DNA of 64,000 nucleotides from Colletotrichum lupini (Eukaryota; Ascomycota; Sordariomycetes; Glomerellales; Glomerellaceae). Location: the NCBI RefSeq assembly GCF_023278565.1, contig NC_064675.1:1550001-1614000 (forward strand). Direction: 5' to 3'. Both the position numbers and the translations under genes were made by a program. This document shows, one piece after another, positions 10,768-21,700 of the stretch. Every line of letters starts with the position of its first letter. Position 1 is the first letter of the stretch. The notes under the pieces were generated by a model. The model was not told the DNA's origin. It was given only the letters and a program-made list of their open reading frames with translations, and ran no database searches.

Positions 10768-12500
10768 CCTATGTTTGATGACGTCTGACGGGTTGTCTGT
10801 ATTGTTTTCTGTTGATGTGAATAGTTGCGTCACATACTTTCTCTCTGAAGACCATAGGTCTCTGATGTATCTTCATTCGTTTCACTGTTCACATTATAAG
10901 TTTCTAGTAATCCTCTTGTACACATACCTGGCTTGCGCTACATTCCCTCATTCTTTTCGAAACGCGACCATGAAGGCTGATGAAGAGGGAAGGCACTCGG
11001 ATCTGTTTCTGGCATAGCAGTGTACTATTGTTCTCTTTCAAACAGCGATCAGGACTCGCGCAGCAGTTTCTAAGTATTGTTTCTGTATTCCCATCATGCA
11101 TTGTACTTCTTTATTCATACCGGCAAACAGACATACATATCTGTGGTAGCAATGTCGCACACATTTCCATGCCTGAGTAAGGTACCGGTAGTGATGAACG
11201 AAGGCCGGTGGCTCAATGCTCAATGACTGATGACGTCAATGATGCTCACGCATACTCCTTGATTGATGGATGTCACTTTGAGACAAGCTTAAACGTGAGA
11301 CTTTGGCGATGCACCAACGGCTTTCCCAAAGCGGAAGACGACAGCAAAGAACCTGGAGAAAATGTGACACTGGATGACAGCCACGCTGTGACCTGCTGGA
11401 AACATTGGAAGCTTCGGGGGCTTTGGGGAAGTACAGTACTGCGTAGCGGCCCGGGAAGTGTTCCCCCGACAAGCAACCAATCACACTCGTCCAGTTGGAT
11501 TGGTCCTGCAAGTCGAGGTCGGCTGACGCGGCATCCGCAGTGGGTTCTTGAAAGTGGGGCTCTACGTACCTACCAAACGTAACCAGCTGTTCGGCGCGGA
11601 GGAAGGTGCAGGGCGAAATGGAGCACCTGCGCGATCTGGGGAGTTTGGCTGCACCTCTCGTTCCCTACTGCGACGGGATGCTTCGAGGCTGCATCCAGGC
11701 GAACTGGATGCGCTGTGCCGCCCAAGCTTCAGGTACCTAAGATAAAGTACACCTTACGGGATGGAAAGAAAGGGTGGTCTATTAACTGGGTATGGGAACA
11801 CCGAGTTGAACAATCTACAGTACAGTGGTTCGCCTGCACCTGCCTCACGTGCTGGCCTGACGCTGGGTTGCCTGCGCCCATCTCACTTGACTTGCCGTCT
11901 GGGCACTTCCCAGTAAACTGGTACTTCACCCTACCTGAAGGCACCTACCTTAGTCATCATAATCCTCGGTGGGCTGCCCGGATGCTGAAGTTGTTTCCTG
12001 CCCGTTCATTCCGCCCCCCTTGGGCCGGGGAATTTCAACTTTCGGGGTCCTGGGTCAGGCAGGCAGGAAAGGCCCACTCCATTTTTTCCCCAGTCACGTC
12101 CCGGCCCCATTCCCACGTCCTCTTCCGAAAAATCGCCTCGTGTCCCGTCTCGTCTCACCCCAAACCTCACTTCTTCTCCCTCCGTTCTCCCGATCCTCCA
12201 CCCCTCCCTCCGACGACCACGTCTTTCCGTCGTGCAACTGAGACAACCCATGTCACGAAGCGAAAAGTCTTGCTGACGACACGCTCATTCTTCCACCATT
12301 CGCTATACCCATATTGGTTTTCTATCAATAAATCCCGTTCATTCATGCCCACGGACACCCGCCCCGCCCTGACCCGCGGAAGCCCACCGAAGCTATAGAG
12401 AACCTCAACGAGTGACGAGTCACGCGCGCAGCGCCTTACCTCTTCCTCATCCTCCCACCACCTCAACCCGACCTCTTACGGTCGTCGCCAGTCGCCCACC
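10768..12500. other. Intergenic region / DOT1 leader
   Basis: No supported gene. From about 12050 the plus strand becomes very C/T-rich (for example at 12170-12240 and 12430-12490), typical of a promoter and 5' untranslated leader for DOT1. An open frame of 227 codons at 11715-12398 has low-complexity, proline- and histidine-rich content and no start context, and I regard it as non-coding. Confidence 0.5.
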
Positions 12501-14060
12501 ATGCCGATCCTCGGCGGGAAGAATAAGTTCAACACCAAGCCGGCAGCAATCCGCGTCGAAAAAGTCCAAGTCGCCGCCCCGAAGCCGCGCCCGAAGCTCG
12601 CCCACGCGACATCCTCCACATCCTCCGCCAAAGCCTCCCCGCGCGCATCGCCAAAGCCAAACGCCAAGTCCCTCCTCTCACGCAAGCAGAGCGCCTCGCC
12701 ATACCCTTCCTCTTCCTCGGACGAGAAGCGCAGCGGCGGCGGCGAGCGCAAGCGCAAGGTCGGCAGCGCGGGGCCGTCGCAGCCCAAATTCGATAACGAC
12801 TCTGACGGCGACGACAACTACGAAGAGTTCCTCAAGCATGAGCCTAGCAAGCGGCAGCGCACGCAAGATGGGCAATTTGTAGATACCCAGCGCGTGTTGA
12901 CCCGGTCGAGCGCATTCAAGGACAATGCGAAGCCCCTCAGCCGGCTGATCCACGCCGCGCAAATTTCCAACCTCAAGAAGTGTCCCAAGGCCACGCGCTC
13001 GCTCGGTGCGACTGCAGATGACAACGTCAGAGTGCGACTGCAATATCCGAGCAATTACGGTGCGGAAGAGTGGGTTTCTATATCTAGTCTGCGACTGTGG
13101 TACGGCATCGCTAACCCTCTCCTTAGGTACGAACTCATTAACGACAAGGGCATCATCAACGCAATCGAGGATATCAAGACGGTGGTCGGTTTTGTCGCCA
13201 ACGTATACCTCACCGAAGAGCAGGCCGAAGAGTTCACAGAGCAGCAAAACGGGTTTCTACGGCGGCTCAGGAAAGCATCAAACACAAACGACTTCCACGG
13301 TTTCGTGTCGGCGCTCAACGACGCGAATAAGAGAATTCGCACTCTTGCGGCGGACGGCACAATACGCAAGAATTTGGACAAGATACACGGCTTGCCCAGG
13401 GGCTTGGTCGAGTTCATCCTCACCCAGGTGTACGACCGCACAGTATCACCAGACGTGGAAAAGTTGAAACAGTACAAAAACGGCACCGACAATGTCTATG
13501 GCGAGCTAGCGTATCGGCTCATCTCCGATATCTTACAGGAAAAAACCCGGATGACGTCAGACCAAGTCTTTGTCGATCTCGGCTCCGGCGTAGGCAACGT
13601 CGTGTTCCAGGCCGCGCTCGAGATCGGCTGTGAGAGCTGGGGCTGCGAAATGATGGAGAACCCGTGCGACTTTGCGGAAGCGCAAGAGAAGGAGTTTGGT
13701 GCCCGGTGCAAGATGTGGGGCCTGCTGCCCGGCCGAGTCAACCTCGAGCGAGGCGACTTTACAAAGTGCACCCGCATCCACGAAGCCATGAAGCGTGCCG
13801 ACGTCGTCCTCGTCAACAACCAAGCCTTCACACCGCAGCTCAACGCCGAGCTGGTCAACATGTTCCTCGATCTCAAGTCAGGCTGCAAGATTGTGTCGCT
13901 CAAGTCGTTCGTCAACGACCAGGGGACGCGCAACGCCAACGACATTGCGAGCAACATCTTGGAGGTCGAGCACCTGACCTATCCTGAAGGTGACCCTGGT
14001 GGTAACTATGTCAGCTGGACCAACGCTGGCGGTAACTATTGCATATCGACAAGGAAGTAG
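12501..14060 (+). CDS. DOT1: Histone H3-K79 methyltransferase Dot1
   Basis: Two exons, 12501-13069 and 13127-14060, give 500 residues. The 57-base intron (donor GTGGGT, branch GCTAAC at 13109-13114, acceptor CCTTAG) keeps the frame open, so a simple reading gives a 519-residue protein with 19 intron-derived residues. The N-terminal 130 residues are basic and low-complexity (Lys/Ser/Pro), expected for nucleosome and DNA contact. The catalytic DOT1 fold follows: a YGELAYRL loop (about 314), the SAM-binding motif I VFVDLGSGVGNVVFQ (about 337-351), GCEMMENPCDFAE, and the active-site NNQAF (about 420). It methylates lysine 79 in the H3 core without a SET domain and acts in silencing and the DNA-damage checkpoint. 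The start has a good context (CACCATGCC). It converges on ATG16. Confidence 0.97.
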   Translation: MPILGGKNKFNTKPAAIRVEKVQVAAPKPRPKLAHATSSTSSAKASPRASPKPNAKSLLSRKQSASPYPSSSSDEKRSGGGERKRKVGSAGPSQPKFDNDSDGDDNYEEFLKHEPSKRQRTQDGQFVDTQRVLTRSSAFKDNAKPLSRLIHAAQISNLKKCPKATRSLGATADDNVRVRLQYPSNYGAEEWVSISSLRLWYGIANPLLRYELINDKGIINAIEDIKTVVGFVANVYLTEEQAEEFTEQQNGFLRRLRKASNTNDFHGFVSALNDANKRIRTLAADGTIRKNLDKIHGLPRGLVEFILTQVYDRTVSPDVEKLKQYKNGTDNVYGELAYRLISDILQEKTRMTSDQVFVDLGSGVGNVVFQAALEIGCESWGCEMMENPCDFAEAQEKEFGARCKMWGLLPGRVNLERGDFTKCTRIHEAMKRADVVLVNNQAFTPQLNAELVNMFLDLKSGCKIVSLKSFVNDQGTRNANDIASNILEVEHLTYPEGDPGGNYVSWTNAGGNYCISTRK

Positions 14061-14417
14061 GCGGCTATTCGTCCCTTCAGCATCTGCGTCTGTCGTTACA
14101 CTGCATGATGTCCTACGGGACTTGTGCTGATGATGCATGCAGCACTCGCTAGAGAGCATGGCTGCAATGTGTGTTGTACATTGAGCATGGAAAACAAAGA
14201 ATAATGGATGAAGAAAAAGAAAGAAAAAAGGAAAGAAAGGAATACTGGCATAGGAGAGGAAATAGCGTTGAGTTCATTTACCTGTAGAAACTCTTACAAC
14301 TCCCCATAGAGCATGTCAGCCGGGCAGACAGCCAGCGAGAGACAGAGAGAGAGAGAGAGAGAGAGGAGCATGGCGTGTGTGGGTTGAGGGAGGTTATACA
14401 CGAAATAGACCGCATAA
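14061..14417. other. Convergent 3' region between DOT1 and ATG16
   Basis: The region contains both genes' 3' ends. Purine-rich tracts (gaaagaaaaaaggaaagaaagg, about 14217-14240) and a (GA)n run are visible. No gene is seen. Confidence 0.6.
14344..14366 (+). repeat. (GA)n microsatellite
   Basis: An uninterrupted run of about eleven AG/GA dinucleotides lies between the stop codons of DOT1 and ATG16. It is a simple repeat and likely to vary in length between strains. Confidence 0.9.
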
Positions 14418-15207
14418 TCAGCGCTCGTTTGCGAGGTTCATAGCATCGGCCTCCTGGGCCATCCTCTTCATCCAGCGGTCGACGAGCTCCTTATTCTCCG
14501 TCTTAACCCTGTCCCGTTCCTTCTCGGCCATGGTCACTTGTAGGTTCATCGCGATCATCTCGTCTTGTACGTTCTGCGGACACACGCGCGAGTCAGCATT
14601 CTCCCCTCTATATCTTGGGCACCTTTTGCCAAGCCTCTCTTATGATGTGTATACCTCGACTAGCTTACGCTTCTCCCGTAGCTCGTGTTCCCGATCTCGT
14701 AGTTTCGTCGTTAGGACGGTATTCTCCGACGTCAGGCTGCGGACTTTCTTCGCGTCGTCTTTGTGTTTTGTTCGTAGGGTCTGGGCTTCGTCTTCGGCTT
14801 GCTTTGCGCGGTCTTTGAGGGTGCCGTTTGAGCGGAGGGCTTCGGCGAGTTGGAGCTGGAGCTGCGCGATGGTCGGGTCGGAGGAGGAGGAGGGGGAGGA
14901 GTTTGTCGTTTCTGTTGTCGGGGTGGGTAGGATGTTGTTCGATTTCTCGGAGGTGGTGAGTTTGTTCTTCTTTCCGGGCGCGGTTTGGGATTTGAGGACT
15001 TGGTTCTCGGCTTCGAGGGCTGCTACGTGGTCGGAAAGCTGGGAGCCTGATGGAGGAGGGAGTGGTGGTTTAGTTTGCTGGTCTTGGGGATCTGAGCAGA
15101 GGAGCTGGAGGGGAGGTCTTACAGAGTTGTACGATTTCGAGGTTTACAGGGTTGTTCTTCTCTTGCTCCCTGATGGAGGCTAGGTATTCGGAGCGCCAGT
15201 CGGCCAT
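14418..15207 (-). CDS. ATG16: Autophagy protein Atg16
   Basis: Three exons on the minus strand, 15207-15123, 15046-14655 and 14573-14418, give 210 residues. The N-terminus (MADWRSEYLASIREQEKNNP) is the short helix that binds Atg5. A variable Ser/Pro linker and a long coiled coil (about residues 85-200, heptads of Leu/Val with Lys/Glu) follow. The end, KELVDRWMKRMAQEADAMN, is the family's most conserved block. Atg16 dimerises and joins Atg12-Atg5 to form the E3-like complex that places Atg8 on phosphatidylethanolamine at the phagophore. Length and the absence of a WD40 domain agree with fungal Atg16. All introns are GT..AG. The opposite-strand open frame over it is a shadow. It is divergent from VPS16. 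Confidence 0.96.
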
Positions 15208-15890
15208 GATGGGCGGTTTTTGGTGGGGGAGGCGGGGAGAGCTTGGGTTTGCCGTGTTGGGGGTTACATCTATATGAGTAGCTGCCTATGACTTTCCATC
15301 GATTTTGGTACAGACGCTGGGAACAGCTTTGTGTGAGAGGTGCTTTTCGAGGTTGGGTTATGTTGGCGGAATGGCGCATGCGTTTTGCATTCCAGACAGC
15401 AATAGCTCCTTCGCGGGTCGCAGCGCATGGTCGTCCGCAGTCCGTCACCTGTCCTGGGACGCCTGGGGTCTTGGGCTTTGTCTTATCGGCGCGCTGCAGC
15501 TTTTGGTGGGGTTGCCTGCCTGTCCTGCCCCCGGAGAAATGACGCAGCTCCCTGAAGCCGGTGATTAGCCGGTCCCAGCGGTGAATTGAGGCTGCTCCCC
15601 TGTGATTCGTGGCGCAAGCTCCATCAACCTGTGCCTGGGGCTGGGGGTACCTCTAGCTCATTGAGAGCTTGGGTGGTGGTGGGAAGCTCATACCTTCAAC
15701 CTCACCTCTCATTCATCTCATACCTCGGTCTCAAACCAAATATTAGAACCGGAAACCTACAAATCTACGACCTTCATCTAGGAGATCTCCCAGGAGCTTC
15801 GAATCGCAAGACGACGTGTGATCAAGCAGGACAAAGTCCAACCCGCGGATTGTGAAAGGGACCAGGCCCAAGGCGACCGAGGAAGATGAC
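15208..15890. promoter_or_regulatory. Divergent promoter region shared by ATG16 and VPS16
   Basis: This 683-base segment separates the start codons of ATG16 (minus) and VPS16 (plus), so it must hold both promoters. I see no TATA box close to either start. No open frame in it has a supported product. Confidence 0.6.
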
Positions 15891-18783
15891 ATGATGGAAG
15901 CATCCCACCCCGCGGCAGGATGGGAGAACGTCGGCGAAAAATGGTACCGTAAAGTCCAGCTCTACACCGAAGTATTCGACCAAGACCTCGACCTCGACAA
16001 CTACATCGTCGCCGGCGCCCCCTACGGCGGCGCCCTCGCCCTCCTACGGGACGACACCAAAATCCAGGCCGTTCGCGCCGCCCCGAGCAACAGCAAAACC
16101 GGTGGCGGCTCATCAAACAGCAACAAGCCCGGCATCGACATCTACTCGTACGCCGGCAAACTCCTCCGCAGGATCCCGTGGGACCAAGGCTCCGGCGCGA
16201 TCAAGGGGCTCGGATGGGCGAGCGTCCAGGGCGGCGAGGAGAAGCTGCTCGTCGTCACGGCGGACGGGACGGTGAGGGTGTATGATCTCCAAGGCGAGTT
16301 CACGCAGTTCTCACTCGGCAACGGCGCGGACGAGGTCGGCGTCGTCGGGTGCCGGTTTTACGAGACGGGTATGGTTGCTCTGCTCGGTGGCAACGCGCTC
16401 GTCTCCGTCACGTCGTACGCGGAGCCGCGGCCCAAGTTGCTCGCCGCGCCGCCGCAGGACCAGGGCGAGATCCACGCGTGGGCTGTGGTCTCGCCTGATC
16501 ACACGCTTTCGCGGTCAGTTGAGGTGCTGCTGAGTATCGGGGAGACTGTGTATGTTGCCGACGCGGCTGAGTGCGAGGATCGCTTCCTGGATATTGGACC
16601 GTTTAGCCACATCAGCGTCTCACCTGATGGGAGGCTGATTGTGTTGTATACCAAGACGGGGAAGGCGCATGTTATATCGAGCGATTTCCAGGAGCGGTTG
16701 GTGGAGCACGATTCGCAGTCGAGGATTCCGCCAAAGTATGTGGAGTGGTGCGGTTCCGATGCCCTGATTGCGTGGGAGGATGAGGTGCACATTATCGGGC
16801 CTGACAGCGCGACGGCCGAATTCTTTTACGATGGGCGGGTTCACGTCATCTCTGGTAAGTTCACCTCTTGGACAACTACTTCTAGTTTCAAAATCATCTA
16901 ACAATAACACCAAGAAAACGATGGCGCAAGGCTCATTACAAACGACGTTTGCGACTTTCTCGAACGCGTCCCCCACGCCACAGAAGACGTCTTCGGCACC
17001 CGCGCAGAGTCGTCAGCGGCCTCCATCCTTCTCGACGCCGTCGGCCAGCTGGAGCTCCAGTCCCCCAAGGCAGATGACTACATCCAGCTCATCCGCGCCA
17101 ACCTCACCGAGGCCGTCGACACGTGCGTCAACGCCGCCGGCCGCGAGTTCAGCGTCCACTGGCAGAAGCAGCTCCTGAAAGCCGCCTCCTTTGGCAAGTC
17201 CGTCCTCGACATCTACAACAGCGACGAGTTCGTCGACATGTGCGAGATCCTTCGCGTCCTCAACGCCGTACGGTTCTTCGAGGTCGGCCTGCCCCTGTCT
17301 TTCGACCAGTACCAGCGCCTTACTCCCGAAGGGTTGATAAAGAGACTCATCAACCGACACGAGTACCTCCTCGCCCTCAAAATCGCGGGCTACCTCCGCC
17401 TCCCCACAGACCGCATCTACGTCCACTGGGCCTCCGCCAAAGTCCGCTCCGGCACCGAAGACGACGACACGATATGCCGCCTCGTCGTCGAGCGCCTCTC
17501 GGGCAAACCAGGCATCTCCTTTGAAGAAATCGCCCGCGCAGCCTACGACGAAGGACGAGGCCGCCTCGCCACCGAGCTCCTCAATCACGAGCCCCGCGGC
17601 GGCCGGCAGGTACCCCTCCTCCTCAGCATGGAAGAAGACGAGCTCGCCCTCGATAAGGCAATCGAGAGCGGCGACACGGACCTCATATACACCGTCCTTC
17701 TCCAGCTCAAGAAGAAGCTCCCGCTGGCAGCCTTCTTCCGCGTCATCAACGCCCGGCCCGCGGCCACCGCGCTCGTCGAGTCCTCGGCCGCGCGCGAGGG
17801 CGACAACGCACTCCTCAAGGACCTGTACTACCAAGACGACCGCCGCGTCGACGGTGCGAGCGTCTTCATCCGCGAGTCCCTCGCCCAGGCCGACGCCCGC
17901 ACGGCATCCGACAAGCTCGCCCTCGCCGCCAAGCTGCTCTCCGACTCCCGCGAGGCGTCGTTCGAGGTGCACGCTCTCAAGGAGGCGCAGACGCTGCTCA
18001 AGATGCAGGAGGCGTTTGACCGCGATCTGACTGACACCTTTACGGGGCTAAGCGTCAACGAGACCATGTTTAAGCTTATTCGGCTGGGGTACCACAAGCG
18101 CGCGACAAAGATTCAGAGCGAGTTCAAGGTCCCGGAGAAGGTTGCTTGGTGGCTCAGGTTAGTGGTTTCTTTCTTTCTCCATGTCCTTGCTCTTCCACGG
18201 TTTCAGTCTATTCGGCTACCCCTCTCTATTCCCTCGCCAAGACGGACAGAGGCATTATACGATTGCTAACCCCTACCTTCTTCTTTACAATAGGCTACGC
18301 GCCCTCGTTGCAAAGCGAGACTGGAACGAGATTGAAGAGCTCGCAAAGACGAGAAAAAGCCCGATCGGGTGGGAGGTAAGCTTTCTTCACAAACAATCTA
18401 CTACATACCGTCACAAAACCGTGAAGGAATCCGTGTGTTCGGCGTACCGCTGTTCTCCGTGAACCACGTCGGAATTACACTCTACTGCAAACCGGACGAC
18501 GGAAAGGATATAAGCTAACCTCCGAGCGCAGCCGTTTTACAACCTCACGCTGCAGGCGGGCAACCCGCGGCTGGCGGCGGTCTTTGTGCCAAAGTGCACG
18601 GGTCTGGAACCGGGAACGACGATTACCATGTACGACAAGTGCGGGATGCGGGTCAAGGCTGCGGAGGAGGCGGTGAAGCTCAAGGACGCCGAGGCGTGGG
18701 GTAGGCTCCTTGAGGCGGCGGGACGGGGAACGCAGGAGGGGCGGGAGATTGAGAAGCTCGGGGCTGCGGTTTTCAAGAAGTGA
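15891..18783 (+). CDS. VPS16: Vacuolar sorting protein Vps16 (HOPS/CORVET core subunit)
   Basis: Four exons, 15891-16854, 16915-18157, 18294-18375 and 18532-18783, give 846 residues, normal for the family. ATG 15891 is followed at once by another ATG, and either could start. The N-terminal beta-propeller (Vps16_N, about 1-420) opens with EKWYRKVQLYTEVFDQDLDL and IVAGAPYGGALALLRDD. The block ENDGARLITNDVCDFLERVP spans the first splice junction. The C-terminal alpha-solenoid (Vps16_C, about 520-840) carries YLLALKIAGYLRLP and KSPIGWEPFYN, the latter spanning the last junction. Vps16 holds the SM protein Vps33 and is a core subunit of both HOPS and CORVET tethers, which drive endosome, vacuole and autophagosome fusion. 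The long opposite-strand frame at 17013-17972 is a codon-bias shadow. Confidence 0.97.
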
Positions 18784-21700
18784 GGCTGGCGATTGTTTTT
18801 TTCGCGAAGGCGAGGTAGGCGAAGCATTTGGCGCTTTATTCGAGGGACGAAGATGATGATGAGATCAGACGAAGACGGAGGGGCGGGGGGTGGTCAAGGT
18901 TAAAGGGGGTTGTTGTCGGTGTTTTAATCTTCCTCCTTACCATACCATATGTAATCTGAGCAGAATTAAGGTGATGCTCTATGGCTGCTGTCGAAGAGGA
19001 AGAGCCGCTTCCTTGAGGGGTTACGTTTGAGGCGATGTACAAATGGGAATGGGCGCCGTCTTCGATCCGGGGTAAGCTTGCCCACCACCTGGTCGGGAAC
19101 TAGGATTTCCCCAGGTCCAGGACGTGCGTGCGCGTAACGTAGTTTCTAGCTTTGTCGAAGTCTTCACGGCCGATCATGCCAAAGGGAAAACTCAGGCCAT
19201 GCCAAGCCCTAGGTCTGCTAGATGTGCCGGATCGTCTAGCTGTCTGACAGGCTTACATCGGTTCTTTGACGGCTGCTTCCGGATACAGCTTGGCTTGGCA
19301 GATGTCTAACACATTCTGGAGTCTTGAGACTGTCAGTAAGCCTAATTTGCCCGGCAGGTTTTACAAGAGGAAGTGAAGAGAGGGCATGAAGAGGTCGCGT
19401 GACAGATTGATCTACACGTGGGCTAACCACGGGAGACGGGCGCGCCGCCACGCCGACACGGGCCCCAGTGTTCGACGGCGGGTTCTTGTGAGAGAAGATA
19501 GCGCTGCGGATGAGGTTTGATGCTTTTTGCTTTTGAATGCCAGTTTGTCGAAGGGCAAACAATCGGATTATGGTCCAGGAACAAACGCCCCTTTTGGTAG
19601 TGAGAGTGCGTATGTGGAACAAAGCGACGAGCCAGGGGCCATGGTCTCAGATGGGACACCAGGGAGCAATGCAGAGAGCAAGATTCCAGGTTGAACCTAG
19701 GGCGGCTCTGGCGGGAGGTCTTCATGAATCAGGTATTAGGTTTGCGGGGGCACCATCTCGGAGGATTGAAGGAGCATGGGGGCGACGACGGTCCAATATG
19801 CCTTGCTATGCGCAAAAGGTTTTTTCTGAACATGTCTGCTCGGGAGCGACAAAGTAGGAGCGAAAATCGGTTGAAGCAGGTTCGTCTTTACGCAGAGATG
19901 GTTACTACGGATGCAAGTGGGTGGCTGACAGTGGATACTGAGTTTCGTTCTGTGACGCCCTAGTGACTTGTGATGGAGGGCAAGGAGAAACAACCCCGAG
20001 TCACCTTTGGCCGACTCCTTGAGCTATCAGCGGTGTTAGTGGTCCACCTTAGTACACTACGTCTGCCCAGGGACGTAAGACGTGCTGATTGCAATCGGTC
20101 ACTGGCGGGTGGCGTCTCCTTGAGCAAGCGATATCAAGTGCTGATCACTGTGACCGAGTTGCCGGGAAAGGCGGATCTAGATCCGCGTGCGTTAAGCCTG
20201 CATTTGACCAAGATGAGACGAAGGCAATTAGACAATGGAAACTGCAAAACAGTCATAGTGCTGCAAGCAGCCGTCCGGGAGTAGGTTCCCACAAAGAGCG
20301 AGCTGTAGGCAAAGACGGACGGAATTAGGGTCCACAGCGGGCTCGGCGCCGGAGAAGAATCGGAGGGTGCATGAGCTGAGGCGTGTGCCGCCAGTGAATG
20401 GTCTTGGCAAGGCCTCCTCACGACAAGGAGGAAGCCGACTCGAGGTGGCGAGGCAAAGCGAGGCGGCCAGCGAAATTTCGCTCGTTGGTTCAGCAGGCAG
20501 TATCGGGTTCGGATCCGTGTTTCTAATGAGCTCTCGGCCTTCTGGAAAACTTCTCAATTATGGTTCTAGTTCCGCCAAGACAGTTGACATCTGGTGTCGA
20601 GAGGTATGGCGGAATGGACATGTCCCAGAGTTTGCTTTTGTTTTCGCAGTGTCGCAAGCGTTGTGGTGGTGGTGAGTCGGATGAGGCTCGGGACGGCGGA
20701 TGACGGACCGGACGAGTCAGTGGCAGAGAGACCGCATTCTTGAGCATGGCGGGTTTAACTCCCACATCGTCATTCAGCTTTCATCCATGCTGGAGAAAGT
20801 CTGTGATGAAACGACCATCGATCAAGACAGGCAGGGAGCCGTGGTTTCGTGAAGTTTACGTAGTATAATTTGCCTTGGGAACAGTAGGATCCCTGTGCAC
20901 GAAGGCGCCACAGAGTCGAGCCTGCGAGGTGGGATTCCCAGCCTTCTGATGGACTTCCGGCGGGGGAAGATTTCCTGGACCCAATCACGATAGCGATCCA
21001 AGTGAAGGGACGGCATGGGAAGAAGAGAGTGACGGACGGAGGTGGCGGGGGTTCTCGGTCACACGCCTCGGTGCCAGTCGGTGGGCCTGAGGTTCCCTGC
21101 CCTTGATCGTGGGCGAAGGAGGTACTTGCAGTGCAAAACGAGCAAAGTACCTCGATCTTCTCGGTTAGGTAAGGTGACCTTGGCAAAGTCGATGGTCTTG
21201 GGCTCTTCGGACGCAACCCTCAACGGAGGGTCGAAGGGTCTATTCAGGGAGCTAGGGAGGTGGAAGGCCGCTAATCTGGTGATTGCGTTAGCGTGAACAG
21301 CCCCCTGAGAATATGGTTCGCCATTGTCTCTCGCGTGCGGCATATCTAACCATGGAAAACCTGGAGCTTGAAGACGACGGGGGAGGCCATAGGGCTTCAA
21401 ACCACTCACGCGGCGCTCTTGGTGGAGAGGTCACTCGAGAGTCTGCGGACGCAGGTGCAGACTGCAGAGAAACCCAGCGAATGGGCCGGCGGTATGCTGG
21501 TCGGCTGCATGTCAAATCACTCCCGTCCATGACAGCGGTGCAGTGGTGCCGTGGGCGGCGGGGGTTTAAGGAAGTGGGCAAAGTGGATTATGAGGTATCC
21601 AAAGACTGCAGCTATCTTCCATGGGGGAGATATCCGTAGGTTAGGCCGCGAGGAATGTGAGTGGGAGCAAGGTGAAGAGGCGAGCTGACCTTGTCATGTC

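Noticed and set aside
11715..12398. Open frame of 227 codons before DOT1
   Set aside because: Biased composition, overlapping frames on the other strand, C/T-rich leader-like DNA and no recognisable motif.
14377..15183. Open frame of 268 codons on the plus strand
   Set aside because: It lies antisense to ATG16 exons. Its translation is Ser/Arg/Phe-rich without motifs, while the minus strand gives a clear Atg16 after splicing.
17013..17972. Open frame of 319 codons on the minus strand
   Set aside because: It is the antisense shadow of VPS16 exon 2, caused by strong C-ending codon bias. The translation is a Val/Glu/Asp-rich mixture without motifs.
20480..20520. Word ggttcggatcc, similar to a tRNA internal promoter B box
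   Set aside because: No A box or cloverleaf-forming sequence lies at the right distance upstream. No tRNA gene was found in the window.
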